NCBI GenBank assembly: GCA_026874595.1
Contig: CM049318.1
Coordinates: 12,197,241-12,261,240, forward strand
From: Sipunculus nudus
Lineage: Eukaryota > Annelida > Sipuncula > Golfingiida > Sipunculidae
DNA: 64,000 nucleotides
Reading direction: 5' to 3'
Within the stretch, counting starts at the first letter, position 1. Each line of letters starts with the position of its first letter. Both the position numbers and the translations under genes were made by a program. Of this stretch, positions 53,201 to 63,850 are shown piece after piece. Under the pieces are notes generated by a model, which did not search any database, had not been told where the DNA came from, and worked only from the letters and a program-made list of their open reading frames with translations.

Positions 53201-56200
53201 CTGACACCCAAACACTGATTTTTAATTAACTAAATATGTTGAGGTGGCAGTAAAAAGCTATAGGATTTGGATCAATTCTAGTATTCAGTAGATGTGCATG
53301 CCATTTCTAACAGTAATTTTACTATTTCACTTGTTTGTCGAACTTTCATTTTGTGAGGAAAGACAAAAAGTGACAAAAATAATAAATATTACACTCATGG
53401 TTGACTTATGTTTAATCATGCAGCAGTTTTTAGTAAAGAAGCTGGTTTCACTCAGAAAGGTCTCTCTGTCCATCATGACAGCTGAAACTGCTTCAAACTT
53501 CAGTTCTTGCCCACAGAGTTTTTTTTTTTTTTTTTATTGAATCAAAAAAGTACAGGCACAGAAACATTTTTAAAAATGGATGAAAAACAGGAGACAATCT
53601 GGCACAGGTGAGATATGATCTCTGCAAGCAAAACACTTCAATAGAACAAAAATTGTTACTAATCCTTAAATTTTAACAGATCTATAATACACATGCAACC
53701 TGTTATATTAATGCACACCTGGTACCTAGCTACCTGTGTACTAAACCTATTTTTTAATTATCAAGGATAAGTTAACTTCATCTGACCCTAGGGCCCTATA
53801 AAAAACTTGATCTAATTCATTCTAATCCTCAAGTAACTGACTGCCTGATTACAATATATACCTTACTAGCTGTGAATACAAAAAAAAATATGTTGATTTC
53901 CTGTTGCATATTAAACAAGATATCCCTATATCACCTTATAAAAAATATAACTTTGGTTTTCTAATATAACAGTCTTTGTATGATTAATACATCATTCAAT
54001 TAATCCTGTCATAGTGGATGTTTATTTACCTATTACTGTAAGAGAAGGTTAACAATTTTTACAATGAATAGCTATTGCCAGAATGGCAGACCAAGTACAC
54101 CCATGGGACAATTTACATTATACCATATTAATTATTATTTTTACATGCTTTAAATCTCTCTTGTCACCTAGTGATGATTAAGTGAAACAAACATATCTTT
54201 ATGCTACAGCTGTCACCTTCTATTAAATTGATGAAAATTACATTCATGAGACAATCAAGTTGTAATGGTACATAACAATGCCTGTCTCACCGTTAATATA
54301 TGATACAGACTTCCCTATACAGACCTAACTCAGCAAAACTTAAGTAACCACGTTTTTATAATTAATCACAATTCATTGCCCATTTATACATGTATGCTAG
54401 CAATACAATTTACCCTTATGTGAAAATATAAATGAACATTCCTTTTTATTGATTATTTATAACAGTTGTTATCACATATATCTACTCATATCATTAACAT
54501 ACTTTTATCAATCACTTAAATGTCTATGTGTAAACTATTTCAGGATAAAAAAAAGACACTAGAACCCTAAATTATAAATTTTAGATTGGTGTGTTACTGC
54601 TTTCTGTAAGAAAGTTCAGTTTCTTCCATTTTTCATCATGTACAATAGTATTTCCTTTCTTATAAGCAATATATTTTTCTATTTCCTTCACATGTTTAAT
54701 AAACAAGATTGCTCCTTTCAAAGAAGGCTTGTTGCTTTTACCTCTACAGTCATATATATATTTTTTAACAAAAAGTATGATACTGCCTATAATGTCTGTA
54801 TAATCACCTAATATTATTGGTGCACAGTCAAACTTAAAATCCTGTTCAGCCACTTTATTCTCTTTTAACCATAAAAGTATATTTGACCATACTAACTTGA
54901 CAAATGTGCATGACCAAAATAGATGAATGTATGTTTCATCTTCTGACTTACAAAATGAGCACCTGGGGTTGTCAATTATATTTGATTTATACAAATAACT
55001 ATTAAGATACATAATACGATTTAGTAATCTGAATTGGAACATCTAAGTTGCACTGAGTTTGAAACTTTTTTTCAGTTAAGGGAAAGCACTCAAAATGCTT
55101 TCCTAGCTGGTTATATTCAAGTCTACAGCCCACTTAATTAGTGGGTTTGTTGAGACAACATAGATCTTTTCAACCATTTTACAGTAAACCTGCTTAGTTA
55201 CCTTTTTCATGCTGAAAAGGGTTTCTATATTGTTCTATATTGCTAACAGAGTTACCACAACAAATTTTGTGTAAAACATTTTTTCTTCATTATTTAGCAA
55301 ATAAAACATGACCATAAAAGCCTCTGATGTCAAATGCTACCACACAGCAAATATTTTGACCCAACCCTTGGAATGGGTGTTTAGCTATTATGATTTTTAT
55401 CATGACTTGCAGGCCACATCAGTTTATTATAAAAAAAAAACCTTTGTCATGTTGTCATGGTTAAATCAATATATGGGAATAAAGCCTTTTTTTTCATCAT
55501 CTAAATCCCAGTGGTGGAGATGAAGATAACTGGTCACATGCACAAACAACTACATTCATAAGCTCCTGAATGGTTCTTCATTTCATTAATATTCTTAAAA
55601 CTTTGACTCCAAAACTGAATCTGGAAACCCACTGCAGATATAATGTAATTTGGCAGGTTCTGAAGAAAGGTTCTGAAGATCTTAAACTTTTAAATTTTTT
55701 AAAAATTAAATTTTGGTTTATGTTAAAAGGTTTTTACCATCTCATTTTAGGGTTTGGTCCAGTCATCAGCTTTAGTGTAAAACTGTGTGTGATAATGTTT
55801 AAGTTTATAAGAATGATTTCCAGTGGAACCTACAGTGACACCCACAACCTATCTCCAAAACAACCAAAACAGGATTTATTAATATGTAAATCCAATTTTG
55901 ATTTATTTATATGGATTTATGTGGTATAAGTCTCTAATTTTATAGGCCGGGTGCAAAATGTGTAAGGTATATTTAATAATCAATGTACTGATGACAAATA
56001 AATCAAATAAATGAGGGAAATTCTGGGCCGATCTGGGAATCAAACCCAGGTCGGTGGCGCACAAGTCCGGCGTACCAACCGCTTCGCTAGCAAAGCAAGC
56101 TTCACTGGCGAGACAGTTCAGTCTGCTTTTATGTCACCCTGTAACACACCCCCTCTTAAGAGCGTTCTGCTACCAGAATAAGACTTATTATCCCAGGAGT

Positions 56201-58740
56201 CACACTTTGGTGAGTTTATTCCCTGTGCCACAAAGTTTAACCATCACGTCGGACAAGCCCCCATTTTGTTACGAAGACAAATAAATAAGGGGAAAATCCT
56301 GGGCCAATCCCGGTTTCGAACCCATGTTGGTGGCGTACAAGTCCGGCGAACCAACTGCTTCGCTACAAGCTTCACTAGCGGGACAGTTCGGTCCGCTTTT
56401 ATGTCATCCCGTAACACACCCCCTCTTAAGTGCGTTCTGCTATCAGAACCAGACTAATTATCCCAGAAGTCACACTTTGGTGAGCTTATTCCCTGGGCCA
56501 CAAAGTTTTACCGTCACATCAGACAAGCCCCAATTTTGTTAAGAAGGAAATAAATGAGGGGAAAAATCCTGGGCCGATCTGGGAGTCGAACCCAGGTCGG
56601 TGGCACACAAGTCCGGCGAACCAACCGCTTTGCTAGCAAAGCAAGCTTCACTAGCGAGACAGTACGGTCCGCTTTCATGTCACCCCGTAACATCTGTTAA
56701 AATTAAGGAGCCACTATAGAACGCAGGCTTTAGAGCAAATGCTGGATCACTCATGCAATGTCTTGACGAGGTTATGAGTGTATACAGACGGACGTTATGA
56801 TGTTTAGGATTTATGTAATGGACGAGAGTGTTAGTGGTAGATAAAAGTGGCAAAATAAAGATGCAAGCAGCAGTATCCTATGGTTGTTGGGCTGTAGCCC
56901 CCATTCTAGTCTAGCGAGTCTAGAATTCAGGCTGCTGTTTGAGCCACTGAGTTTGAGTCAATGAATAAAACTTCTGGTGTCTATGTTTTTGGTTTCTAGT
57001 GTCTTGTTCGTATGTCTGCAGTAGGTATCTGTGTCTCCGTCTAGTGGCAAACCTATGATGAGAAATGCAATTATTAGTACACATAACATGCAATTGTGAA
57101 GCTCTGCACCGGGTCTCGAACCAGCAATCACTGATTAACAAGTCCTATGCGCTACCACTGCGCCATGCAAGACGAGTTGGATGTGAGTGGTCGAGTGGGG
57201 ATATTTAAATCTAGTTTTCAGAATTGGTCATAGTTGTCAAAATGAGGGTTAATTTTGTAAAGCTTATGCGTCATCCGAGCGCTTTGTGCCCGGACGTCGC
57301 AAAAGCGTAAAAAAATTAACCCTCAGCCGTTTGTTAACTGCCTGCCACTAACCTGTACTCCATCTCGCGCTTCGCGCGGAAAATGTTTTATTTGTGAACC
57401 CTAATCCTTGAAATACATCCAATATATACATGATGTGTGCGTGCAAATGCCTGGAGGGCGCAAGACAACGGATGTGAATGACGTAGGCAGGACATGTGCA
57501 CATAAGCCAAGTGGCAGTGGTGTAAACAAGCAAGAGGGAGGAATCATGACGGATACGAGCATGTTTAATTGCGTGAAGGAAGGATAAATTGTACATTAAT
57601 ACAGGGTTAGAGGTACATGGGAAGGATATAGGATACCATTAACTTACAAAGAAGTAAACTAGATATATATATTATTACATTTCACATGTATCCATGGTGC
57701 CACTGTTCTAACGTGTCTAGAACAGCAGCCTGAATTCTAGACTCGTACCTATAGTAGTACCAAAATGACCCAACTGTCAGACAAATAATCAATTAATTAT
57801 GCTCTCAAACCTGAAATGCAAACAACTGAAATTCTACCAATACTGTGATTGTGAAAATCAATACTTATTTGTAGGAAATAAAAAAATCCTTCACTTCAGT
57901 GCTGGCCAAATTTTTATCACATGACACATTTCTCCTGCACCTGTATACTTACTCATTAACAGGGGGACGGTATACTATTAAAGCCTGACACTTGACAACC
58001 TGAAACGTCGACAAGCCAACGGCAATAACACTTGTGTGGTTTCCTCAGCTCATTGCTCTTCTGTCACAAGTAGTTTTCAGAAACCCTTCCACAAGTCTTT
58101 ATGGTAATAGGGTGTAGTCTGGTTCCTGTGACAAATTTGTTTTCATAAAAATATTCATCCCGTTATAACCCCATTTATATGAGAAAGTTCTTTTTTATAC
58201 CTTAAATTTCACTGATGGGATATATTATATATTCATAGACATAATTTAAATTCACAGCATCAAAAAGGTTACCAGTCTAATAGACCCTCAAAATTGAAGG
58301 CAGCAGAATGACGTCATGAAAAACTAATCTCAAAACGGGTTTCCCGACAATTCATTTACGAATTACAAAAGAATTTAGACATAAATAGAAACATGAACCA
58401 TATATTTGACAAGATGTATTCAATTCCTTGTATATAAACCAGAAACTTGCACAAAAGAATGTTATAATACACCTGTTGAAGTCCAATCTTACTAGATAAT
58501 CTCAAACCTACAGGTTACTTTTACGATGGAGGGATGACCCAGATTTATGCACGCTCGTCACTGTGGCTTCTTTTTTGCGTTATTGCATGGTATAAATCCA
58601 CTTTGATGTGACCAAGCAACATTTCAAGGTTAGCAGTGTACTCTGTGAGTTCATTGAATAAAGCAAATTCCGTTTATCATGCCCGTATCATTGTGGACTA
58701 GACGTAAAATTCATACCATCTCATAATATCGCTCACCCAT
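44209..58740 (-). CDS. RPP25L: RNase P/MRP subunit p25-like protein (Alba domain), seven coding exons
   Basis: Exons on the minus strand, in coding order: 58740-58737, 52691-52549, 46513-46421, 45917-45883, 45482-45441, 45198-45124, 44497-44209 (stop at 44211-44209). All introns are GT..AG, and the phases join without a break into 226 codons. RPP25-type proteins are Alba-fold subunits that bind the P3 arm of RNase P and MRP RNAs in the nucleolus, for pre-tRNA and pre-rRNA processing. Diagnostic segments are 'INMRVKYGSKIRNLMGYA' (about residues 27-44), 'TVTCAEITKRKYKGLHQI' (about 69-86), 'PAITILLSKEPLDESEPGYQ' (about 113-132) and a Lys/Arg/Gln-rich tail. These match the vertebrate RPP25 and RPP25L pattern, including the GYQPP motif. 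Exon 1 (ATG plus one base) is inferred from a GTGAGC donor and exact phase fit; exons 2-7 are firm. Vertebrate RPP25 and RPP25L cannot be told apart here. Confidence 0.88.
44708..44801 (+). repeat. tRNA-like SINE fragment in RPP25L intron
   Basis: 'gggtgacataaaagcagacc' through 'tagcgaagcgattggtacac' to 'cggacttgtgcgccac' is a truncated copy, in opposite orientation, of the repeat at 56.02-56.69 kb. It lacks the second (B-box) half. It sits in the intron between the last two exons. Confidence 0.65.
46709..48815 (+). repeat. Dispersed element, second copy, in RPP25L intron
   Basis: Two copies of the start motif ('gacccatgggtcatgacgct' at 46715, and 'gggacccatgggtcac' at 46922) precede an interior that matches 6.52-8.54 kb from about 47770. 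Shared segments include 'cacaacatggcatct', a G-run at 47912-47930, 'tctggcatgtacataggaac' and 'gagtggttttga'. It ends in GGAC repeats (48736-48766) and the 'tagctcag...ctgagctaa' hairpin at about 48779-48811. Confidence 0.6.
48815..49040 (+). repeat. Tandem duplicate of the element's 3' end
   Basis: The last ~230 bp of the preceding element ('gaggtttttccttaatt' through the ACGG tail to 'ctgagctaa') are repeated directly, ending at about 49037. The element therefore carries two copies of its terminus in a row. Confidence 0.75.
49050..50990 (+). repeat. ~340-bp tandem repeat headed by GGTGG(C/T)(A/G)CCACC
   Basis: Five junction motifs of the type 'ggtggcaccaccagtctgca' start at 49321, 49663, 49999, 50339 and 50684, giving periods of 342, 336, 340 and 345 bp. 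Each unit carries 'ggatatgggtaacagagacc', 'aagattctaggtc' and 'tttaaaggtctcaaaaata'. A lone junction motif is at 46891. Open frames here repeat with the unit and are not genes. The array ends in an ACAG/ACGG tail (50953-51005) and a diverged 'gctcag...cagccgagctaa' terminus at about 51019-51050. Confidence 0.85.
51051..51345. repeat. 295-bp polypurine tract
   Basis: Almost pure A/G on the plus strand ('aaggaaagagagaaagaaag', then many GGGAAGGGGA phrases), with only a handful of pyrimidines. It lies in an RPP25L intron. The Ser/Pro/Leu-rich minus-strand frame across it is a composition artefact. Confidence 0.9.
53518..53537 (-). repeat. Poly-T run (tail of a minus-strand retroposon)
   Basis: About 19 T followed by 'attgaatc'. 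On the minus strand this reads 'gattcaat' followed by an A-run, with AATAAA at the junction, as at the 3' end of a retroposed copy. The element it belongs to could be the LINE fragment 1 kb to the right, but the link is not proven. Confidence 0.5.
54581..55080 (-). mobile_element. L1/Tx1-like LINE ORF2 C-terminal fragment
   Basis: A minus-strand frame of about 153 codons (ATG at 55042) carries 'RLLNRIMYLNSYLYK', then the Cys/His cluster 'CSFCKSEDETYIHLFWSC' (C-x2-C-x7-H-x4-C), then a hydrophobic and Lys-rich C-terminus with 'SLKGAILFIKHVKEIEKY'. This is the usual region after the RT in L1/Tx1-clade ORF2 proteins. It is open over its whole length, so it is younger than the copy at 20-24 kb. 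The RT and endonuclease are missing, so it is a 5'-truncated insertion in an RPP25L intron. Confidence 0.75.
56000..56690 (-). repeat. Tandem tRNA-derived SINE-like repeat, 2.5 copies of ~270 bp
   Basis: Three heads begin 'gggccgatctggga'-like at 56025, 56301 and 56571 (periods 276 and 270 bp). On the minus strand each head reads as a tRNA-like sequence: an A-box-like 'tagcgaagcggttgg' and a B-box-like 'ggtttgattcc' or 'ggttcgactcc', about 45 bases apart. Bodies include 'gttcggtccgcttttatgtc' and 'acaccccctcttaag'. No cloverleaf with a paired acceptor stem closes, so it is a SINE-type promoter unit, not a functional tRNA gene. Confidence 0.7.
56916..57744. mobile_element. 829-bp element bounded by 24-bp perfect inverted repeats
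   Basis: 56916-56939 ('gagtctagaattcaggctgc' plus 'tgtt') is the exact reverse complement of 57721-57744. The span holds a tRNA-like segment (57104-57180), an imperfect hairpin (57244-57320) and no coding region. No target-site duplication is obvious, so it may be a non-autonomous DNA element or a recombination product. Confidence 0.65.
57104..57180 (-). repeat. tRNA-like sequence (SINE head or tRNA pseudogene)
   Basis: On the minus strand it reads 'atggcgcagtggtagcgcat' (A-box-like) and 'gctggttcgagacccggtg' (good B box and T arm). The 5' and 3' acceptor strands do not pair, so I do not call a functional tRNA gene. Confidence 0.55.
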
Positions 58741-61178
58741 TTCTTTTCTCTGCTTTTCGTTAGGGCGTGGTCTGTAGGTTTGACATATGGAATACAAATC
58801 TTCAGATTAACTTCCCATGTGCACAAAAATGCAGCTCTATTTTTTATTTACAGAGAGTCGATTTGTATGCTGGGCTTTGTACATCTGTGATGCAAAGTTC
58901 TCTAGTAATATTTTCCCCTCAAAACTGACAAAAGAGCTGTTTCATCAATTCATGTTTGTCAAATTTTATTTGTCAGTATTGTACTTTTAAACTGTAGTAT
59001 AGACATAAGTTCTGTAATTTTCAATTTTAAAACAATTGAAAATGATAACACTTGTCTCTGTAAGACAATTTTTTTATAATTATAATCTAAAATATAATTT
59101 AGTCCAGGGCCGTAGTGGTAATGGATTAAAATAATATATAATTATTCAGCAGGCTTGGGTCAAGTACATGTACTTGTACTTGGTACTTGTACTCAACTAT
59201 AAAATTTTCAGTACTTGGCCTGTACTTGTACTTGGTACTTTTTACCAAGTACAGTACTTGTACTGTACTTGTACTTGCTTAAAATGTACTTGAAAAATCA
59301 AGTACATTTCAAGTACAAGTCAAGTACATGTATTTTTTTTATTATTTTTAATACAGAGCCACTTATCTACTTACCATAAACACAGCATTAGGAGACCTCA
59401 GGTCAGACAGAAATCTTAGCACTATGTATGACTGATAGACTCAGACACTAGATAGAACTGACACTAGACTGAATAATTCAATCTGATTTGTGAGTTGTTC
59501 TGATAAACCATATCTATACCTCAGTCTGAAACTGCTCAGATCCTCAGACCTGATTATACGAATGGCTTGTGGGAACACTACCCACTGAGTATCATGTTCA
59601 TCAAGTGCAATGACAGCTTGTGAATGCATAACTAAATGAAATGTAGATGAAAATGACAACTATATATTATTTACATCAACTATTCCCAGTCGCTGTGAAA
59701 GACTGAAAGTCCATCAAGACATCTCCTTGGATTACCTTGAATAAAAAAAAAATCAGCAATTTAAGCATCAACTGCACTTTTTTGTGTTCTGATATATGAC
59801 CGTGTAATAGTGTATATAATATAAATATTTCTTATAGTATAAGTATTATTTTCATAAACTATTACCAACTGTTGTGAAAGGCCCTAAAAAACGATCACCC
59901 TGAATACCTAGAATACAAAAAAAAACATTCAGCAAATCAAGCAGCAATTCAGACATCAAAGCACCATTTCTTGTGGTGTACTGATATATGACTGTGTATT
60001 AGTGTATATAAATACTGGAAGGCCATCAATGCTGTCACCCTGGATTACCTAGAATAACAAAAAAAAATTTAAGCACTTTTTGAGCATCAACCCACCTTTT
60101 TTGTGTACCAGTACTGATATCTGACTGTGTAACAGTGTGTATAATATAGGTAATTGTTTTATCAATAAGTATTAAGAAAAAATGGCTTTTTTTTAGTTTT
60201 TTTATTAAAGGTACTTGTACTTGTACTCAAGTACAGACCCTTGTACTTGTACTCAAGTACATTGAAAAATTGTGTACTTGTACTTGTCAAATTCTGAAGT
60301 ACTTGTACTTGTACTCAAATACTAACCCCCTGTACTAGACCCAAGCCTGAATTATTGTAAAAGCAAAGGTGTCATTTATCTCTTCACTAAGTTTTAGCTT
60401 TGTTTGAAAAGGCAGTAACTTATAATACCAATAAGAACATTACTTCACTAAGTGTAATATCAGATTTGCTCCATTAATGTTCCTGTTAGATTAACTTTGT
60501 ATAATACCAGAAACACAACATAATGTATGTAGCTCTTGTCAGATGATAAGTCCTGGTCTAAAAGTTGATTATTTACTTCTCAAATGCAAGAGATAACCAG
60601 AAACACTGTTAAATTTACATATATGTCAGTATATAGTAAGCAGAAGCGTTTTATTAATCTATCTAGTTAAATCCAGTCATCACTTCTGATATGCTCTGTA
60701 ATTTTATTTGCCAGTATTGAAAGACATAAAGATCTCAGAAAGAAATGTCATATGAAATGTCAAACATTTTTTGAGAAAAAAAGATAATAAGTAACAAAAT
60801 ATGATGGGTAAGGAAGTCATAGAATTTTTGAAGAAAAAAATAACGGAAAATAGAATCACAACTCCTGTTTTTGATATTTTCTCTGTTCAAACTCGTTACC
60901 TTGTGTGACTTTTTTCTTTGTGACCATATTTCCCACTACAAATGTATGAATATGTTGCCTGTGCAAATAAAAAAGTTGGATTAACACCAGAGTAAACAGA
61001 GGGGAAAAATCATGTTCTATCAATTATATGATAATGTTTGCCAGGCACGCTAGGCATGCTCTGTTTCTGCTGTTGAATGATTTAGGTTCTTCTGCAAGTA
61101 CAGAATTATTTAAATGACACAGATCAGCACAAACACACATTTTTTTTAAAATTTGTAAATATCTTAAAATTTATACAG
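58741..61178. promoter_or_regulatory. RPP25L-TRRAP divergent intergenic region
   Basis: The two genes point away from each other. The TRRAP start exon is preceded by a splice acceptor ('aatttatacag' before 61179), so a non-coding first exon should lie upstream, probably within 58.75-59.1 kb. I see no TATA box or CpG-rich island and cannot place the start sites. A transposon-like element fills 59147-60349. Confidence 0.45.
59140..60356. mobile_element. ACTTGTACTTG-type non-autonomous DNA element
   Basis: Terminal inverted repeats are 'caggcttgggtc' (59150-59161) and 'gacccaagcctg' (60338-60349). A 7-bp direct repeat AATTATT flanks it at 59140-59146 and 60350-60356, leaving three extra bases, CAG, on the left. 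Both ends carry many TACTTGTACTTG subterminal repeats in opposite orientation. The middle (59690-60150) has three ~145-bp tandem units containing 'tgatatatgactgtgta' variants and A-runs. There is no transposase. The structure fits a hAT-like non-autonomous family. Confidence 0.7.
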
Positions 61179-61205
61179 CAGGTGTGAGATCCGGGTCTGT
61201 CCACC

Positions 61206-63571
61206 ATGCAGTCGATAGCATCACAGGGTGAGGCGTCCGGGCCAATCACCACATACAAATCTTATGTGGCCCTCATAGCGGACCCAACACCAGGAAGTAA
61301 GTCATTGTGACCCTTATTTTGGCATAAATGAATATCAGATGAAAACAATGTATGTAAACTGGCCATTCATGATGGTTTAAAGATCACAGAATCTTGCACA
61401 GAATGATACACAGAACCGTTTGGGTTGAGCTGACATCCATTATCATCAGTGCATCCGTGACATAATATTGTAAAAGGGAATATATTGTAAGTGCTTGTCA
61501 AATCAGATCAATAAGAATATTCCAGGTAGATATGTAATTTTGACAGATTTCTGCTAATTCGCATTTATATCCAGTTTGTTTATTTGGTGTTTATGAAAAA
61601 TAAGGATAAAAGTTTAATGGAAAGAGACATTGAATTAGCAAGTTATATATTAATAGGAATATGTATGAAAGGGTCTGCTGTTTATGAAATGTAATAACTG
61701 CTTTGTTTCATGTTTGGATAATGAAACATTATTAGTTATTGTTTTTGCACAGCTAACACTAAAGTTTTATTATGATGTCATTTCTCTACCTGTTTGACTG
61801 TAAATTCATTTTAAAACCCTCTGTATTGTCAACAGTTGTAGAAAAGAAATTGAAAGCTGCCCAGGAACTGAGTGAAAACTTTGAGGTAAGAACTGTACCC
61901 CAAACAGGGCAATCATCTTTAGAGCACCAACATGTGACTGGTTATTTAAATATTTAGAAGCCTGTAAATGAAGAAATATTATAAATAAACAAAAACAAGT
62001 TAGATTGTAATAACCATATGTATTGTTTAGTTCTTCTTGTCATTTCCTATAAAAAATCAGGTAAAATCATTTTCCTGAGTCTACTTTTAAAACTTATTAA
62101 TGTAAAAATGGCTAAAATTATTGTTACAATTTTACATCTTTGTATTTGTGTTTACTTGGATAATCAGAGTAGAAATACATGATTAATTCTGTTGCTTCTG
62201 TTATTTCATCAGTGACTACTGACTCCTAACTTTCCAAAAGAGTCTCCTTTCAAATAGGTCAGTGTTATATTTGGAATGTGATCACCTGGCCAAATTTTCT
62301 TTATATGCTTTGTTTTTTTGTGAGATTGGAGCAATTATCAGAAATTTGAATACCATTACTTTTGAGGTTAGGAACAACAAAAAAATACATATATTAAGTA
62401 ATACCATTTGGTTACATTGCATATTAAATTTTAATGCCATTGCACTTTTGATGGAGGTTTAAAGTCACTGGGGAAATGATTTAATTAATACTAACATATT
62501 GTACTGTTTTAATGAATAATAAAAAATTATGATCGAGACTTTCTTGCAGGTTATAGTCAATGAACCCAGACAGCATAAATAGCATTCTTTAAATATTTAT
62601 GATATTTTTTATTTCACAGGCTGTTGCAGCATCAACTCAGTATCCTCAGTTCCTGCAGGAGGCAATGCGTGTATTTATTAAAGTGCTGCAGGATGGAGAT
62701 GCACAGTTCATAGCAGAACAGAATGTGCAGGTAAGAACAACACATGGACAGGTGAGAACAACTTTTTATCTCTTTCTCTGAAATATGTTTCTTTTCAAAA
62801 CATTTGTGAACAAACTAGTTCCCTTATATATACTCTACAGACATATCTGAAAGATACATTACCATATATGGACTAAAATGTGTCAAAAGTTTACCTTAAT
62901 TTTTTGGTGAACATTTTTCAGATTTATGTGTTTTTGTATGGTATTTGTTCAAGTTCATACCATAGTCATAGAATTTATGGAAATATCTTTCATTCATGAA
63001 TGTTCTATGAGTTTTTATCATATTCAAATGGATATGACTTGTCAAATTTAATGCCTTAAGATGTACAGATAAAACAGTTGTTAGTGTAATTTATAACTTT
63101 AAAAAAACATAAATGAAAAATTTTGGTTTTATTTATTTATTAAATATAACAAAAATATAAGCGAGTCTTTAACAGTTACATCTATCACTATAGGTTTTTT
63201 TTTTTTTAATGAAAGATCCAAAGATTGAAATTATATATAACTTTTTTTTTCAGTATGCTATTTGGCATACAATATGGATATTTTTTTGTCAACAGATTGC
63301 ATAATTTTTTTCAAGTCACCAACTGTTTGGGTGGTATAAGTCTGTAAAAGAAAAATAAATGTTAGTTGACTTTCTTTTTCTTTTTATATGGTTTTACCAT
63401 TTTATTTTCCTTTTTCAACTTTGCAAAAATTACACTTTGGACGTTTGTTTGACATTATTACTTCAGCAACTGCGCAAGTTACTGTTAGAAATCATCCACC
63501 GCATTCCAACAAATGACCACTTCAGACAGTATGTGAAGCAGATACTGGCTCTGATGTTCAAGCTTCTTGAG
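61206..63571 (+). CDS. TRRAP: TRRAP, first four coding exons (gene continues past the window)
   Basis: TRRAP (yeast Tra1) is a giant catalytically inactive PIKK-family scaffold that links activators to the SAGA and TIP60/NuA4 acetyltransferase complexes in the nucleus. Coding exons are 61206-61296 (ATG in a CCACC context), 61836-61885, 62620-62730 and 63467-63571. All have GT donors and AG acceptors, and the frame is continuous over 119 codons. The match is clear in 'KLKAAQELSENFE', 'VLQDGDAQFIAEQNVQ' and 'QLRKLLLEIIHRIPTNDHFR', which follow the conserved N-terminus of animal TRRAP (first HEAT repeats). The first ~30 residues are poorly conserved, as in other species. The full protein is usually about 3,800 residues, so only about 3% is here. 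Confidence 0.93.
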
Positions 63572-63683
63572 GTATGTGTCCCGTATTATTGATGAATGTT
63601 TTTGTTATTAAAGTCAAGAAGGACTCACCAGTCCATGTTTATATTTAAATGTCATTGTCCTTATTATTGTGAAGTTAAAGAAC

Positions 63684-63850
63684 ACAGTGAAATCTCACCT
63701 GATGACCACCCACCATCATGACCACCCCACTAAAACAACCTCTATTTTTGGTCCCGGACAAATGTTAATCATTATAAAAACCTCCTGCTAACATGACTGC
63801 CCAACTATTGGCTGGTCAAGCAGGTGGTCATGTTAGCAAGATTTCACTGT
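63684..63850. mobile_element. 167-bp MITE in a TRRAP intron
   Basis: 12-bp perfect terminal inverted repeats 'acagtgaaatct' (63684-63695) and 'agatttcactgt' (63839-63850), with an inner inverted pair 'gatgaccac' / 'gtggtcatg'. The CAGTGAAAT...ATTTCACTG ends resemble mariner/pogo-type MITEs. It lies 112 bp downstream of the fourth coding exon. Confidence 0.75.

Noticed and set aside
55570-55929. 119-codon plus-strand frame in an RPP25L intron
   Set aside because: AT-rich, no recognisable motif, on the strand opposite to the host gene; probably chance.
57104-57180. Functional tRNA gene on the minus strand
   Set aside because: Good internal promoter boxes, but the acceptor strands do not pair and it lies in a repeat element.
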